From positions 1,371,168 through 1,435,167 of the forward strand of contig NW_006768776.1 in the NCBI RefSeq assembly GCF_000204055.1: DNA of 64,000 nucleotides, in the 5' to 3' direction. How positions within the stretch are numbered: position 1 is the stretch's first letter; the number at the start of each line of letters is the position of its first letter. The DNA comes from Melampsora larici-populina 98AG31. Lineage: Eukaryota > Basidiomycota > Pucciniomycetes > Pucciniales > Melampsoraceae. This document shows positions 35,938 through 46,172 of the stretch, one piece after another. The notes beneath the pieces were generated by a model. The model ran no database searches. It was not told the DNA's origin and saw nothing but the letters and a program-made list of their open reading frames with translations. The position numbers were made by a program, and so were the translations under genes.

Positions 35938-36677
35938 GTTGGTGAACGTAAATGTTATTGATTAAATTCTTGATAGTAATGATTAAAGGTCAATTGGGTA
36001 TTATTGATAAAGCAAAACTGATCAAAATGTGGAATTAAACGGTAGAAACTGATTGAAAGGTGGAAATAAATGATAATTGAGATTAATGAGGAATTGAATT
36101 ATGATGTGGTTATTGTTGAGGTTGATTGGTTAGAGAGAGAGAGATATGTAAGATTATTCTGATAAAGAGATGATGTTGTTGAACTAGCAAAACGAAATGA
36201 TCGTTTCTAAACAAATTGATCAGTTGAAAGCTCGAAAAGATCTTTCTTTCTTCATCATGAGGGCTAGTCATTATGACACCCCTTTCCTCTCGTTTCGCTA
36301 TCTGTCAATCCTTGGCTTTGGATCGGTAATATTTCATCAATCCGTCGGATTGGTAGTGATTGCTTTCTTCATCAATCCGATTGGATTGGTAATTATCTGC
36401 TTTGATCGCAAATTTGAACATTTCGTGCGAAATGATTGACTTTTCAGGTTATTGTTTTGCGATGCTTTGAAATGACTGTGAGACTTGGCCTGTGAAAGTA
36501 TCGATTAGAGGCGATTTATGTACTTTTGCAAGGATTTTTATTTGCAATCAAAATGTGTCGCGAAGTTTAGGTTGCAAAATTATATAATGTATGTACAGGG
36601 ATGTAAATTTCAGGTGATCTTTTTGCGACTGTATTTTTTGCGATCATTCTGAATTAGGGTTCAACTGTAAAAATATG

Positions 36678-36767
36678 ATTTGCCCCGGGATAAATTGACT
36701 TTTACGGACATCAGTCTTTCCGGTCTTTAATGACCGCAAAGTGATGATCGCAAATTTCTACGATCCC
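36678..36767 (-). repeat. MULE right terminal inverted repeat
   Basis: Pairs with the left TIR. It ends CGCAAATTTCTACGATCCC on the plus strand, directly before the TSD at 36768-36776. Confidence 0.88.
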
Positions 36768-37164
36768 TTTCTTTATATTTGTCTTCTTTATACTATTTCT
36801 GCGGAATTTAATACATCTTTCTCCGCAGTAAAGCCCGCAATATTGCGCTTTAGCGCAATATTGTGGCAATATTGCGAAAATATTGTGATTTTGCCGCACC
36901 GCAACCCCGAGAGAAAAAATTATACAAAAAATGTGGTACATTGCGCAGAAAGCGCAGTGCAATGGAATATGGAGTTATTTTGTTGCGTTGCGCTGCGGTT
37001 GCGCTATCGCCTGAAGCACATTTCAAAGACCGCTTTCGACATATTTTACAGCAAAAATGGTAGCGGAGCTCTAGCTGAATGACTTTATCACTTATATTCA
37101 CGTATAGCATAGTTCTTTCGAAGATGGAACAGAAGATAAGGATAATTGGTTAACACAAACCCTT

Positions 37165-37759
37165 ATCCAATTACTCGTGAGGTGTGTTAGGAGATAGCGG
37201 CTTACAATTGCGGCCTTTGATAAAGTTAATTCTTAACCGAATTGAGATTATCATACTCTAGGGAGATACTTAGGAGAATGTCTCCTAGGAAGTTCCTTCT
37301 CGAGAACTGTCCTACCACTATCCCGTCAAATACCATCTTTCTAGAACAGCATCCTACTAGGTTGTGGTTTGGGGTGGGTCCCAGGAGTTGGGGGTATGGG
37401 GTATCAGGTTCCTTCCTTTCCCCCATCCCGACCCCCGCGACGTGAGGACAGCGCCTGAGAAGTTCGACTTCTCAACCCCATCACTCACGGAAGGTAGAGC
37501 CGTGAGCCTGAGAAGTCTAACTCCCAAACTCAACTGACGTGAGTGCTATCTCACCGCTCTCCGACTCCTCCACCTCCGATCTGAAGCCGCTCGTCGGCTT
37601 AACCTTAACCATGTCTATATTCAGAGCATTGTATACATTCAATTCCATGTGTTCTCACTTACGGGGCGCTCATGATTTTCAATTGATGTCAAATCAATTG
37701 TCGTAATTACTGAACTACTTTTCAACAAGGTTCAAACTTTATTTCTTTTCTAATCCTCG
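37165..37759. other. Terminal region of the DIRS-like element
   Basis: No gene. It has two perfect small hairpins (about 37271-37287 and 37457-37473) and four CGTGAG words, with G/C content clearly higher than the surroundings. Split direct or inverted terminal repeats of DIRS elements would be expected here, but a partner copy could not be found, perhaps because it lies in the assembly gap. Confidence 0.5.
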
Positions 37760-38884
37760 TCAAAGTTTCAATTCCTTTAATAATTTTACCGTCTCTTTTA
37801 ATTCCTTGTCATCGAATTTTCTCAGGTAAATCTTATAAGCATCTGATGACCATCTTCCCAGCCTCTTCACTTCTTCTCGCGTCGCTCCCAAGTTCCACCT
37901 CAATGACGCTCCCCCTATCCTGAAGGAGTGGCCGTACAATCTTCTCTTGTTTGCTGGTCTATTCAAATTCCAAATTTCTCTGTACCTTTCAATTAACTTA
38001 GTTTTTCTGAATACCAACCCTTTCCCGTCTTGTCTGTTTATCGCAAACACCTGATCTGTTGGTTTCCTTGATCTGAAATCGTACAATAGCTTCAAGGCCC
38101 TTACCGGGTCGATGCAAGATTTTTGGTCCTGTAAGTGAATATAATGTATTTCTCCTGGTTTGGCAGTTTTCAATCGGTGTAAGGCTAAGCTGACGTAAGA
38201 ACCATTCGGTCCCCATTCTACTTCGTCCCACGTTGGTAGCCAGGCTTTGGGATCGTCAGACACCAATTCCCCCAGTCTTGCACACCCCCAAAAGGCCACT
38301 AAGGCGATTGTCGTCGCCACCAAGTCTTCCTCCACCTCCATGTTTCCTACCCTCGCCAACTGAACTAGATCGGCTATCATGACTGGAGGTCTCTTCTTTT
38401 CAATTTCCTTGTGTTTCAATTTGATGATTCTAGTCGCCTTCAAAAGCTTTGACACTGCCAGCTCTGAACCGATTGGATACTTGCATTTATGGAACAAGTG
38501 CCATGCTTTTATCCCAGCTAAGTAAGTCAAAATCGTTGTTGATTTCACGGATTCATCGTCTTCTGCCTTCGAGACCCCTTTCATTGATGCCCATACCACA
38601 TATTTCTCTACCAATTCTTCTGAAATAGGTAACAAGTCTTTCTTTTCCACCTTTTTTACGTCTGCAAATCTTAACAACTTCACTATCCCCAAATTATAAT
38701 GCTTCAATGTACCTTCGACCCAAGCTCCTCTTAGAAAATGCATTTGTACCTCATCAACATCCGATTTATCGACTCCAGGCGCATTCTTTTTGAAACATCC
38801 AAACGGCTTTGTCGCTCTCAATACCGACTCGAAGGATTTTAAGTCTTTTTTCCCTAAGTCTTTCGTTGCTTTCCTCGGCATCAC
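37760..38884 (-). CDS. Tyrosine recombinase of DIRS-like element
   Basis: 374 residues from MMPRKATKDLGKK, uninterrupted. Catalytic set of the tyrosine recombinase family: R in FWGCARLGEL (about residue 196), H-x-x-R in YGHSFRIGGASL (about 316-319), W in LGRWSSDAYKIY, and the nucleophile Y in AYKIYLRKF (about 347-351). The N-terminal SAM-like part contains WVEGTLKHYNLGIVKL. It would cut and rejoin the circular cDNA during integration. It lies downstream of RT/RNase H as in DIRS elements. This is the best preserved gene of the element. Confidence 0.92.
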   Translation of the reverse strand: MMPRKATKDLGKKDLKSFESVLRATKPFGCFKKNAPGVDKSDVDEVQMHFLRGAWVEGTLKHYNLGIVKLLRFADVKKVEKKDLLPISEELVEKYVVWASMKGVSKAEDDESVKSTTILTYLAGIKAWHLFHKCKYPIGSELAVSKLLKATRIIKLKHKEIEKKRPPVMIADLVQLARVGNMEVEEDLVATTIALVAFWGCARLGELVSDDPKAWLPTWDEVEWGPNGSYVSLALHRLKTAKPGEIHYIHLQDQKSCIDPVRALKLLYDFRSRKPTDQVFAINRQDGKGLVFRKTKLIERYREIWNLNRPANKRRLYGHSFRIGGASLRWNLGATREEVKRLGRWSSDAYKIYLRKFDDKELKETVKLLKELKL

Positions 38885-38897
38885 GTTTCCAAGATTA

Positions 38898-40960
38898 TCA
38901 AAGTGTTAGCTGGTCGTTCGTCGGTTGAGGTAGCAACACCTGGTGTAGTAATTCTTGGAGATCAGTAGGTATTTCGATCTTGATCTCATCCATCTCTAGT
39001 CTTCCAGCTAAAATACCTCTCAACAGCCCATCTGCAAGGTTATTCTTGGATGCTACACGTTTCTCTTTAACGTTACAACCTAATATTGTGAGTAGGTGCT
39101 GAATGCGTTTCATCTCCTCATTTACCCTTTCGGACTGGCACTACTTTTGCCAACGCCATGAGCCCCAGTCTGATTGTGACTGTTTCCGCCCACGCAATGT
39201 TGCGTTTACCGGTAGTCAGACCTTTTACTAGCCAGTCTTCATTCCATGCAAAACATGCCCAGTTCCGACCAATCAGAACCCCGATCCTAAGATTTGTAAT
39301 ATGATGGACAATCAGCTCTCTTCAACTTCGCCACAGGTGTCCTGTTTCTCTATTTTCACTTACCCGTAAGTCGACGAAGCATCCCCTACCCAGTCCACTA
39401 CTTCCGGGACCTTGCTAGGTTACGGTACTAATGTGCATGATTCAAATGTTTCTAAACAGATCTTCCATTCCATCAGATCTGTTAATACATCCGTTGGAGT
39501 GAACCTCTTTGCTCCCAGGTTTTTCCACGACTTCAGCCATCTATAGAAGGAGCATAGGTAGGCCGCCATGTGCGGTACAATGTGTATCGTGTGTCCTAGT
39601 CTCCCTAAGAACCTTTCCACTTGGTCGAATTTCCAGTCTTTTGTTGGGTCCAGATAACGGTTAACTTGTGTAAGTCTCTCATCTATTTTCTCTTGAGGCA
39701 ATCTTACTGAGTGTTTTCTCCCGTTCCAGATGAACCCTAGGAACTTCTGTTCCTCAGCGAAGTCTCGGTTTTTCTTCGCGCTTGTCTTTACACCCATTCC
39801 ATCACTCAACTCTATTATGTGTTGTAGTTCGACCTTGTCGCCTGGGCGTTTAACACTAGGCTATCGTCCACCCACCTGAAAACCTTCGGTATTCCCAACA
39901 AACTCACAATGATCGTCTTCCACGTTTCAGCCGCCGCTCCGAACACTCCACAGCTTGCTACCCCTCCGAACCCTACCGCCAAATCCACCCATATTCTACC
40001 TTCGAAGTCCATCACGCATAGGAATCGTCGTTGGGAAGGATGCAGGCCTAATTGTTGGTAAGCCTTACTCCAGTCTACCAACGCTAGTTCCCATTCTCCT
40101 GGATTATCACATGAGAATTTTGCTACCATCCTGAAGTCATCCCAGTTAGTCTGGTAATTCTTCTTATCTACAAACGAGTTTACTGATGGTATTCCAGGCT
40201 TGTTTTTTGGGTAAGACAGATCATATATCAACCTTACTGATCCGTCTCCATTAATTGAACTGCCCATTGGGTTCATTCTAAAGAAACCAAACTTTTGGTA
40301 GACCTCTTCGTGAGTAAATGGTCCTATTATCCTTCTTTCTCTTGCCTCTTTCGCTAACGTATTCTTTATCTCTTGTTTTACGTCTTCAGCTGATTCGTGA
40401 TTTGGTGGGGTATACCACTTCATGTCTCCTATTGCATGCTGTGGTATTCCTAAACAAAAGCCTTCGGTAAATCCTTCCGTGACATAAGGTATGTCATCTT
40501 CTAATCCTACCGCTTTCATCAAGTTCTCCCATTCCTTCACGTTCATACCTGTTTCTACCTTCTTTGGCCAGTCGCTCATGACTTTCGCTTTGAAGGTCTT
40601 TCTCTGGTTCAACGGTAGTGCTACCTTGACCTTCTCTTCTTCCGAATCATCGGTTCTTCCTTCGCTATCCGAGCTAGTCCTCTCACTATCCGATAGCTCG
40701 TTATTTTCAACTCCGGTTTCAACCTCAATCCTACCCTTAGTCAGCTTTCTGCTGCTGTGTGTCTTCAGATTAGGAGTTATCAACTCCGGTTCGGTTCTCT
40801 CAGTGGGTCGTCTCTCAAAGGTCTCATGTCTTTGACATTTCGGGCAAGGGCTAAATCGTGCACAGCAATCAAATTCATTGCTTCTCAGACCTTCTACATG
40901 ACAGCATTCAACTTCACACAAGAGAATCATCCCGTACCGGTCATCCCACGCATCAACCAA
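38898..40960 (-). pseudogene. DIRS-like reverse transcriptase and RNase H
   Basis: RT frame 40960-39815: palm motifs RLIYDLSYPKNKPGIPSVNS, LALVDWSKAYQQLGLHP, and the active site RWVDDSLVLN. A frameshift near 39812 leads to 39809-39420 (KFLGFIWNGRKHSVRLP, the RT thumb side). RNase H pieces follow in shifted frames: WVGDASSTYG (about 39390), GRNWACFAWNEDW and NIAWAETVTIRLGL (39290-39120), and NNLADGLLRG (about 39030). At least three frame changes break it. An acidic region and a CPKCQRH cluster precede RT (about 40850). Confidence 0.88.
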
Positions 40961-41102
40961 CCCATTTCAAGTTTTGTTGTAACTGAAATTTCACCGTCAG
41001 CGTATCCGTTTCAATCCATTGAAAGAGGTAACCCGGGCAAGGACAAAAAAGTCTCCAAACGTCAGTATCTAACCGGTCCGTCTGCATGTAACCTTCCTTT
41101 GC

Positions 41103-43237
41103 TCACCTATCACCCTTCCCGTAGCCTTTCCCGTTTCCCCTGCTCCCTCTGCTAGAAGACGATGCCTGGTTATTCGCATGCTTCTGGCCTAAGGCTACCC
41201 ACTCTTTCCCCATACTCTTCTTCTGATAGTACGTTTGGGGCTGAGTATTCGCACCAGATGGTGTCTCCTCTTGGTTGTACCAATGGCCTCTATTCCCACC
41301 TCGCTGTTTCCTGTTCTGCCTCCAGTTGGCTTTCGACGAATTGTTCTGTTGGAACTTGGGGTTTTGATTCGTCACTTGCTCCTTCTCCTGACCTGTCCTG
41401 AAGTCATATCCAAACTTCTTTTGACCTACTGCGTACGGGTTACATTTAAATTGTAAGTCCCCGGCCATCTGGGCATCACACCTTGCTTCTCTGGCTGCTT
41501 CTTCGTCAAGACCGTCCGGTAGAACCACATCGTCTAATTTCCGTTTCTTCTTCCCATTTTCCTCATAAACCACCGATGATCTAACTCTGAACGTGACCGC
41601 TCTGATAGCCAAATGATACCTCAACCCGACCATCCAGCACTTATTCTTCCGAGCCAACTTACTATGTCCTTGTGTTTCTCTATGTAGGTTGCATAGTCAT
41701 CAAATCTGTATCTTTCTTTCGCATAACAATACTCCAATTCACAGGCCAACACAAACTCTCCGTAAGTCATCTGCTTCTCTAACTCTTCCCTCGTCTGATG
41801 ATGGTTATCCCACCTCTGTTTACCTTCCTTCGTCTTCGCCATTGATTTGTATTTGTCGATGTATGCTGCATCGAAGACTGATAATGGTACGTAGTATTTC
41901 ATACGTCTAAAGTTTTTCTCCCACTGGGGAGGTAGGTCTGGTAGGTCAACCGCTGACGCCTTAGTGAATCTAAAGGTTACTGGTTTTTCGATCTTTAACC
42001 CCTTCCTTTCTTCTCTAGAAGTATCCGACTCGGTTTCGGAATCTTCTTCAGAGTCTTCCTCTCCGCCCAAAGGCTTTCGGTTCCTCTTCTTCGGATTGTT
42101 CTCATCTTCTGAGGATGATGATGAAGATGATGATGGTGAAGAGTCGGTGTCTTGTGCTGAAGGTTCGCGAGCTGATCTATTCTTCGCTTTTTCTTTCTCC
42201 TCCTTCTCTTTTCTTATCTCTTTCCCCTTCTTCTCTCCTTTTCCCCTTCTTCGCTTCTCCTCCTTCTCTTCTTTCCTCTTCCCCTTTTTCTCTAACTCAT
42301 CATTCTCCTTCTCCTTCCTCTCCTCTTCTTCTAAGGCTGACTTCTTCCTATACTCTTCTCTTAATGCCTCTAGGTCTTCGTCACTCCAACCTTTGAGTGC
42401 ATCTACCAACCTGTCCAATAATGGTCGGTTGTCTTGTAACTTCTTCGAGCTGGACCTCCTGAGGTTTCCTGCTGGTTCCCTTCCAGGTATGACTGTTTGA
42501 AACAATTCAGAATACATATGTGTATCAGTTTCCAACCTTAGTCACTCATAAGCTACTACGCTTTGCGGAGCTGCCTTGCCTAGAGTGCTACCACAGATTT
42601 CTGGAGCGAGGGGTTTGATAACCCCCTTAGGACTAGGACTTTCCTCTTTGATCAGGGGTTTACCCTTTAGGAGCGCTGTGCAGCTCTACTGTGACCGTCC
42701 CATTCCTCTAGATTTGTCCAAAGAATATGACTTACTTTGGTCCGCCTCGATCACTGATCTAAGGTTTCTATCTCTTTCTCTACTCCATCCTTCATCCTCT
42801 GTTGACGATACTGACGATGATTTCTTCTTTGCTTTTCCTTTCCTTTTCTTTTTCGTCTTTTCCATCACCTCTAACTCTTCTGACTCTGAATCCTCAGTAT
42901 CAACCTTGTTCAATTCCTCCGGACCTAAGACGGCCTCTTTCATGTCTTCTATTGACTTCTTCATCTTCTCCAACTCTCGAGCGTCTTCCTCTTTCTGACG
43001 ATCTTCTAATGTTTTCTCAATGAATTCTTTCTTTATCTCCAAGATCGATATCGAGGTGTTGGTTGTCTGTCCTGATGACGTGCCTTGATTGGCCTCTTCT
43101 CTTTCGTTCCTCTGATTATCTTCCGTAGCAGTTCCTACCCGCAATTCAGCTCTCCTCCTCCTCATTTCTGCTTGTTCTAACTCCTTCTCCTCTTGAGCCT
43201 TCTTCTTTTCTTCCGCTAGCTTTATTGCTTGAATCAT
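41103..43237 (-). pseudogene. DIRS-like gag region (charged coiled-coil protein)
   Basis: First exon about 43237-42736 (MIQAIKLAEEKKKAQEEKEL..., coiled-coil-like, ending IEADQ at a GTAAGT donor). A second frame 42535-41621 has long K/E runs, an acidic serine tract and then a conserved-looking part (FRFTKASAVDLPDLPPQWEK, TYGEFVLACELEYCYAKERY). A third, frame-shifted stretch 41657-41103 has a Gly/Asn/Gln-rich tail (SSRGSRGNGKGYGKGDR). The exon at 559-1149 ends at the same kind of donor. No enzymatic motif. A frameshift near 41640 is evident; the acceptor near 42537 does not give perfect phase, so the exon join is uncertain. Confidence 0.7.
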
Positions 43238-43542
43238 GTGGATAGATTTAAATTGTGTCTGTGTATTTGTTTTCTACTTGAGTTGTCTCCACATTCAGCG
43301 TGTGAATTTTCAGTTGGTGGTATAAGCTTCTGTAAAGGAATTAGATTTCCCCGCTTCTTATTGAGTTCTTTGATGAATGTATGACTTTTAAAGTTAATTT
43401 TTCTAATCCTAAATTTATTTTCTGGTCGTAATTGTTGTTCTCGTCTTGTGAGTTCGGTTATACGATGAGATTACTGTCAGGATTATTAATTGCTACTCAA
43501 AAAATTTCTGAAGGATCCCCGCAGTGATCTAGACTCGTTGGA

Positions 43543-44075
43543 NNNNNNNNNNNNNNNNNNNNNNNNNNNNNNNNNNNNNNNNNNNNNNNNNNNNNNNNNN
43601 NNNNNNNNNNNNNNNNNNNNNNNNNNNNNNNNNNNNNNNNNNNNNNNNNNNNNNNNNNNNNNNNNNNNNNNNNNNNNNNNNNNNNNNNNNNNNNNNNNNN
43701 NNNNNNNNNNNNNNNNNNNNNNNNNNNNNNNNNNNNNNNNNNNNNNNNNNNNNNNNNNNNNNNNNNNNNNNNNNNNNNNNNNNNNNNNNNNNNNNNNNNN
43801 NNNNNNNNNNNNNNNNNNNNNNNNNNNNNNNNNNNNNNNNNNNNNNNNNNNNNNNNNNNNNNNNNNNNNNNNNNNNNNNNNNNNNNNNNNNNNNNNNNNN
43901 NNNNNNNNNNNNNNNNNNNNNNNNNNNNNNNNNNNNNNNNNNNNNNNNNNNNNNNNNNNNNNNNNNNNNNNNNNNNNNNNNNNNNNNNNNNNNNNNNNNN
44001 NNNNNNNNNNNNNNNNNNNNNNNNNNNNNNNNNNNNNNNNNNNNNNNNNNNNNNNNNNNNNNNNNNNNNNNNNNN
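43543..44075. other. Assembly gap (533 N)
   Basis: Run of N. By comparison with RepA copy 1, about 200 bp of RepA (near 2050-2261) and the right end of the DIRS-like element must lie here or be missing. Confidence 0.99.
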
Positions 44076-44570
44076 ATTGTCCATAGTGTTACCAGGAATG
44101 TTTCCGTTCTATGGTACAAATTCAAGCTCGATAGTTAACTACGTGAAGCATATGCGATATCCATGAATGGTTTTGCTAGTTGGGTGACTGTAAGTCGGAG
44201 AGCGGGAAAAGTCTCCTACGGAAGGGTGAATGGCGTGAAGACAGCCCTCGAAGCTACCCATCGCTAGTCGTGAATTGGATTGAGCGACATCCTGTTCGAG
44301 AAAGTCAAAGTGCAAAGCATTGCGAGATGAGTGCAAGTAATATACAGATGAGCCGAAACCACGACTTACATTTGGTTGATAGGTTGTATGGGTCGCTCCC
44401 ATCAGGGTCACTCGTACCATACATGTCACTGTCAAAAAAGGGAGGGATCAGAACTTCCGAACTCAAGTCCACACTCTTTGTAAAAAGGATGACATAAAGG
44501 AGCTCACTGGACTGGACAAGCAGCAATGAATGTAGTAGCCATCATGAAGAACAAGACCATAACTCTTAAA

Positions 44571-44578
44571 GCTGCCAT
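44571..44578. other. Empty target site of the 5.6-kb transposon
   Basis: GCTGCCAT occurs once, with flanks continuous with 2700-2755 on one side and 8369 onward on the other. This is the pre-insertion state. Confidence 0.93.
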
Positions 44579-45419
44579 CTCTCGATCAATTGATTGACAA
44601 GACGTAATTCTTAGGAATGGGAACAATGGGTTTAACTACGAGTGTCGATGGATAGGAAGGAAAAGAAATGTTCTTGATTGACCAGTCAAGGTCATGTGCG
44701 TCTAACGCTGACTTTATATACTCCAAATTTCCTCAAGTCCAGACACTATGTAATACCACATGCCGGTTTCCTAGGTCAAGATGACAAAGGTAGTCTTTAC
44801 ATCATCACAGCTTTCGACCTCGACGCTGTCACAGTCCATGGACTGAAATCTAGGAGTCATTTCACAGTAGCTTAGTTGCCGATGGCGACGCTTTTGTCAA
44901 TGTTGAGCGTAGGTACGATCAAACTCAACTCAGTCCTCTCGCTGGAGCAGTTGGTACGGTCCAGTGAGAGGAACTGCAAGTTAGGCTTGAGGTACGATCG
45001 ATCTTGGTTGATGTGATCTTGACTTTAAGCGCAAGTTGCCGGCGTATGTACACACATACCCCAACTCTTTTAATTTCTAAGAGCTGTTTTATCAGTGATG
45101 ACACCGCGGGTATCATCGAGTCTCAGGGTTTCAGGAGGAGGTGGCAGTGGAGCGACTGGGTAGCGTAGATCCACCATGATGACTGTCGACGAACGCTTGA
45201 GCAGCACCGGTGTCGAGCATTATACATGCTCGGAAACCACACAGGTCTCAAGTATTGCAGCTTCTGATGATCATGGCAAGGGTCAGGTCAAAGAAAACAT
45301 ACATACACCTCCAATTTCAAGACAGTGTTTGTATTTGCTAGCGCCAGTGTTCAAGCTTGATTGTGAGTATCTACCAACCAAGGTTCGAGTACGACATGGT
45401 GATGAGTTCCAGCATCCAT

Positions 45420-45821
45420 GAATGTGTACAGACTTGGAAAGTTATGCTGGTAGCGAGTGGGAGAACTTCGTGAAGAGTTCTCCATATTTATGCAATGCGG
45501 AATGCAAACATTTTCCTCATCCACGCAAACCAGGCAAGCCGTCGGCGGCGGTCCTCCCGTAAAAACTTATGCGTGGCATACAAGTGTGCTAGGACAGTCG
45601 GACTAAGTCCATTCGTATTGTAAGATGCAGTATATAAATATGTCGAGCTCATAAACTCCACATAGAATGGAAGGTGGAAAATATGTACAACTGAAGTAAT
45701 GGAGTAATAAGATCAAAACAAAGGTTGTAAACAGGGCTGTTGCGATGGACTTTGTTAAGTTAGGTAAACAGCTATCGAAGAGAATTGTGAATATGGCTGC
45801 CGATTTGCCAGGAGTGCTGGT
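45420..45821. other. Intergenic, no feature seen
   Basis: Between the end of RepA copy 2 and the stop codon of the small secreted-protein gene; probably holds its 3' UTR. No repeat or ORF recognised. Confidence 0.5.
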
Positions 45822-46172
45822 TCACACACAGTTGCCACTGGCATCAGAACAACGCAGGTTTTGTCCGTTCCCCAGGGGAAAGTTCGGCGGTGCACTGATA
45901 ACTAGTCCATTTGGACCGCATTGAGCTAGTCCTGAGCCAGTGGGTGAAGTAGTACCGGGTGGATATATCAGTTTATCATCGCCGATGTACGCCACAACGC
46001 CTTGCGTCGAACAGATTGCATACTGAAATAATATGTATGGTGAGTTCAGGACTAATGATTTCAAGGGTTAGGTAATGTGACTTACTGAGTCCGCATTCAC
46101 AGCCTGAATGAGCAGTAGTACCAGACCGACAGCCAGTGTACATAAAGTCTTTGTTCGGTGCGAGGTTGACAT
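45822..46172 (-). CDS. Small predicted secreted protein (95 aa, two exons)
   Basis: ATG at 46172. Exon 1 46172-46086 encodes MSTSHRTKTLCTLAVGLVLL followed by LIQAVNADS: a basic N-terminus, a hydrophobic core and an AxA-like NADS cleavage region, a typical signal peptide. The intron 46085-46023 starts GTAAGT and ends TTTCAG, and phase is 0. Exon 2 46022-45822 encodes 66 residues starting YAICSTQGVVAYIGDDKLIY and ending NLRCSDASGNCV, then stop. The mature protein has four cysteines (YAIC, AQCG, RC, NC), consistent with two disulphides, and is Gly/Pro-rich in the middle. No family recognised. Small cysteine-containing secreted proteins in transposon-rich DNA are candidate effectors in rust fungi; that role is inference only. 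Confidence 0.72.

Larger units (their letters stand above)
30822..36767 (-). mobile_element. Mutator-like element (MULE) with long TIRs, inside the hAT element
   Basis: 5946 bp. The ends pair over about 90 bp: left GGGGTGTAAGAAATTTGCGG, right (reverse complement) GGGATCGTAGAAATTTGCGA, and both reach ATCCCGGGGCAAA. The 9-bp duplication TTTCTTTAT flanks it. Subterminal DNA on both sides is dense in TTTGCGGTCAT/TTTACGGTCAT-type words in both orientations. One large minus-strand gene encodes a WRKY-GCM1-type zinc finger, a MULE DDE core and a C-terminal peptidase-like region; it is pseudogenised by TGA stops. Confidence 0.92.
10434..37007 (+). mobile_element. hAT transposon, split by a gypsy and a Mutator-like insertion
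   Basis: Flanked by an 11-bp direct repeat CGCCTGAAGCA (10423-10433 and 37008-37018) that occurs once at the empty site 1890-1900. An 8-bp hAT-type duplication would lie within it. The ends are imperfect inverted repeats, ATATCGCAACCGC on the left and ATAGCGCAACCGC on the right, followed by long CCGCAA/TTGCGG-rich subterminal regions. Removing the gypsy (13736-30299) and Mutator-like (30822-36767) insertions with their duplications leaves about 4.05 kb, a normal size for an autonomous hAT. The transposase gene is on the plus strand. Confidence 0.88.
37165..43542 (-). mobile_element. DIRS/Ngaro-like tyrosine-recombinase retroelement, decayed
   Basis: On the minus strand: gag-like ORFs, RT with RNase H, and a separate tyrosine recombinase; no integrase, protease or LTR. 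This set defines the DIRS order (DIRS, Ngaro, PAT, VIPER), and absence of a visible methyltransferase fits Ngaro-like elements. The left boundary is where RepA homology stops, about 37162-37165; the right end falls in or next to the gap 43543-44075. DIRS-type elements integrate without target duplication, so none is expected. About 600 bp left of the recombinase gene holds inverted and repeated words (TAGGAGA-ATG-TCTCCTA at 37271-37287; GAGAAGT-TCG-ACTTCTC near 37457), which may be part of the terminal repeats. Confidence 0.85.
9269..45419 (+). repeat. RepA copy 2 (interrupted by pogo derivative, hAT nest and DIRS-like element)
   Basis: It starts 52 bp after copy 1 ends, in the same orientation. 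Its surviving pieces are 9269-9431, 10207-10433, 37008-about 37164 and 44076-45419; part is missing in the assembly gap 43543-44075. Each break is an insertion whose empty site is preserved in copy 1: TA at 1673, CGCCTGAAGCA at 1890-1900, and about 2045 for the DIRS-like element. Confidence 0.8.

Noticed and set aside
37008..37018. An 11-bp hAT target-site duplication as such
   Set aside because: hAT transposases make 8-bp duplications. The extra three matching bases are more likely chance identity with the element ends, so only the shared 11-bp repeat is reported.
41964..42500. Plus-strand Phe/Ser-rich frame, membrane-like
   Set aside because: It is antisense to the charged K/E/S gag coding sequence; the composition is a direct consequence of that.
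43490..44125. Long open frames across the N gap
   Set aside because: They consist of undetermined bases.
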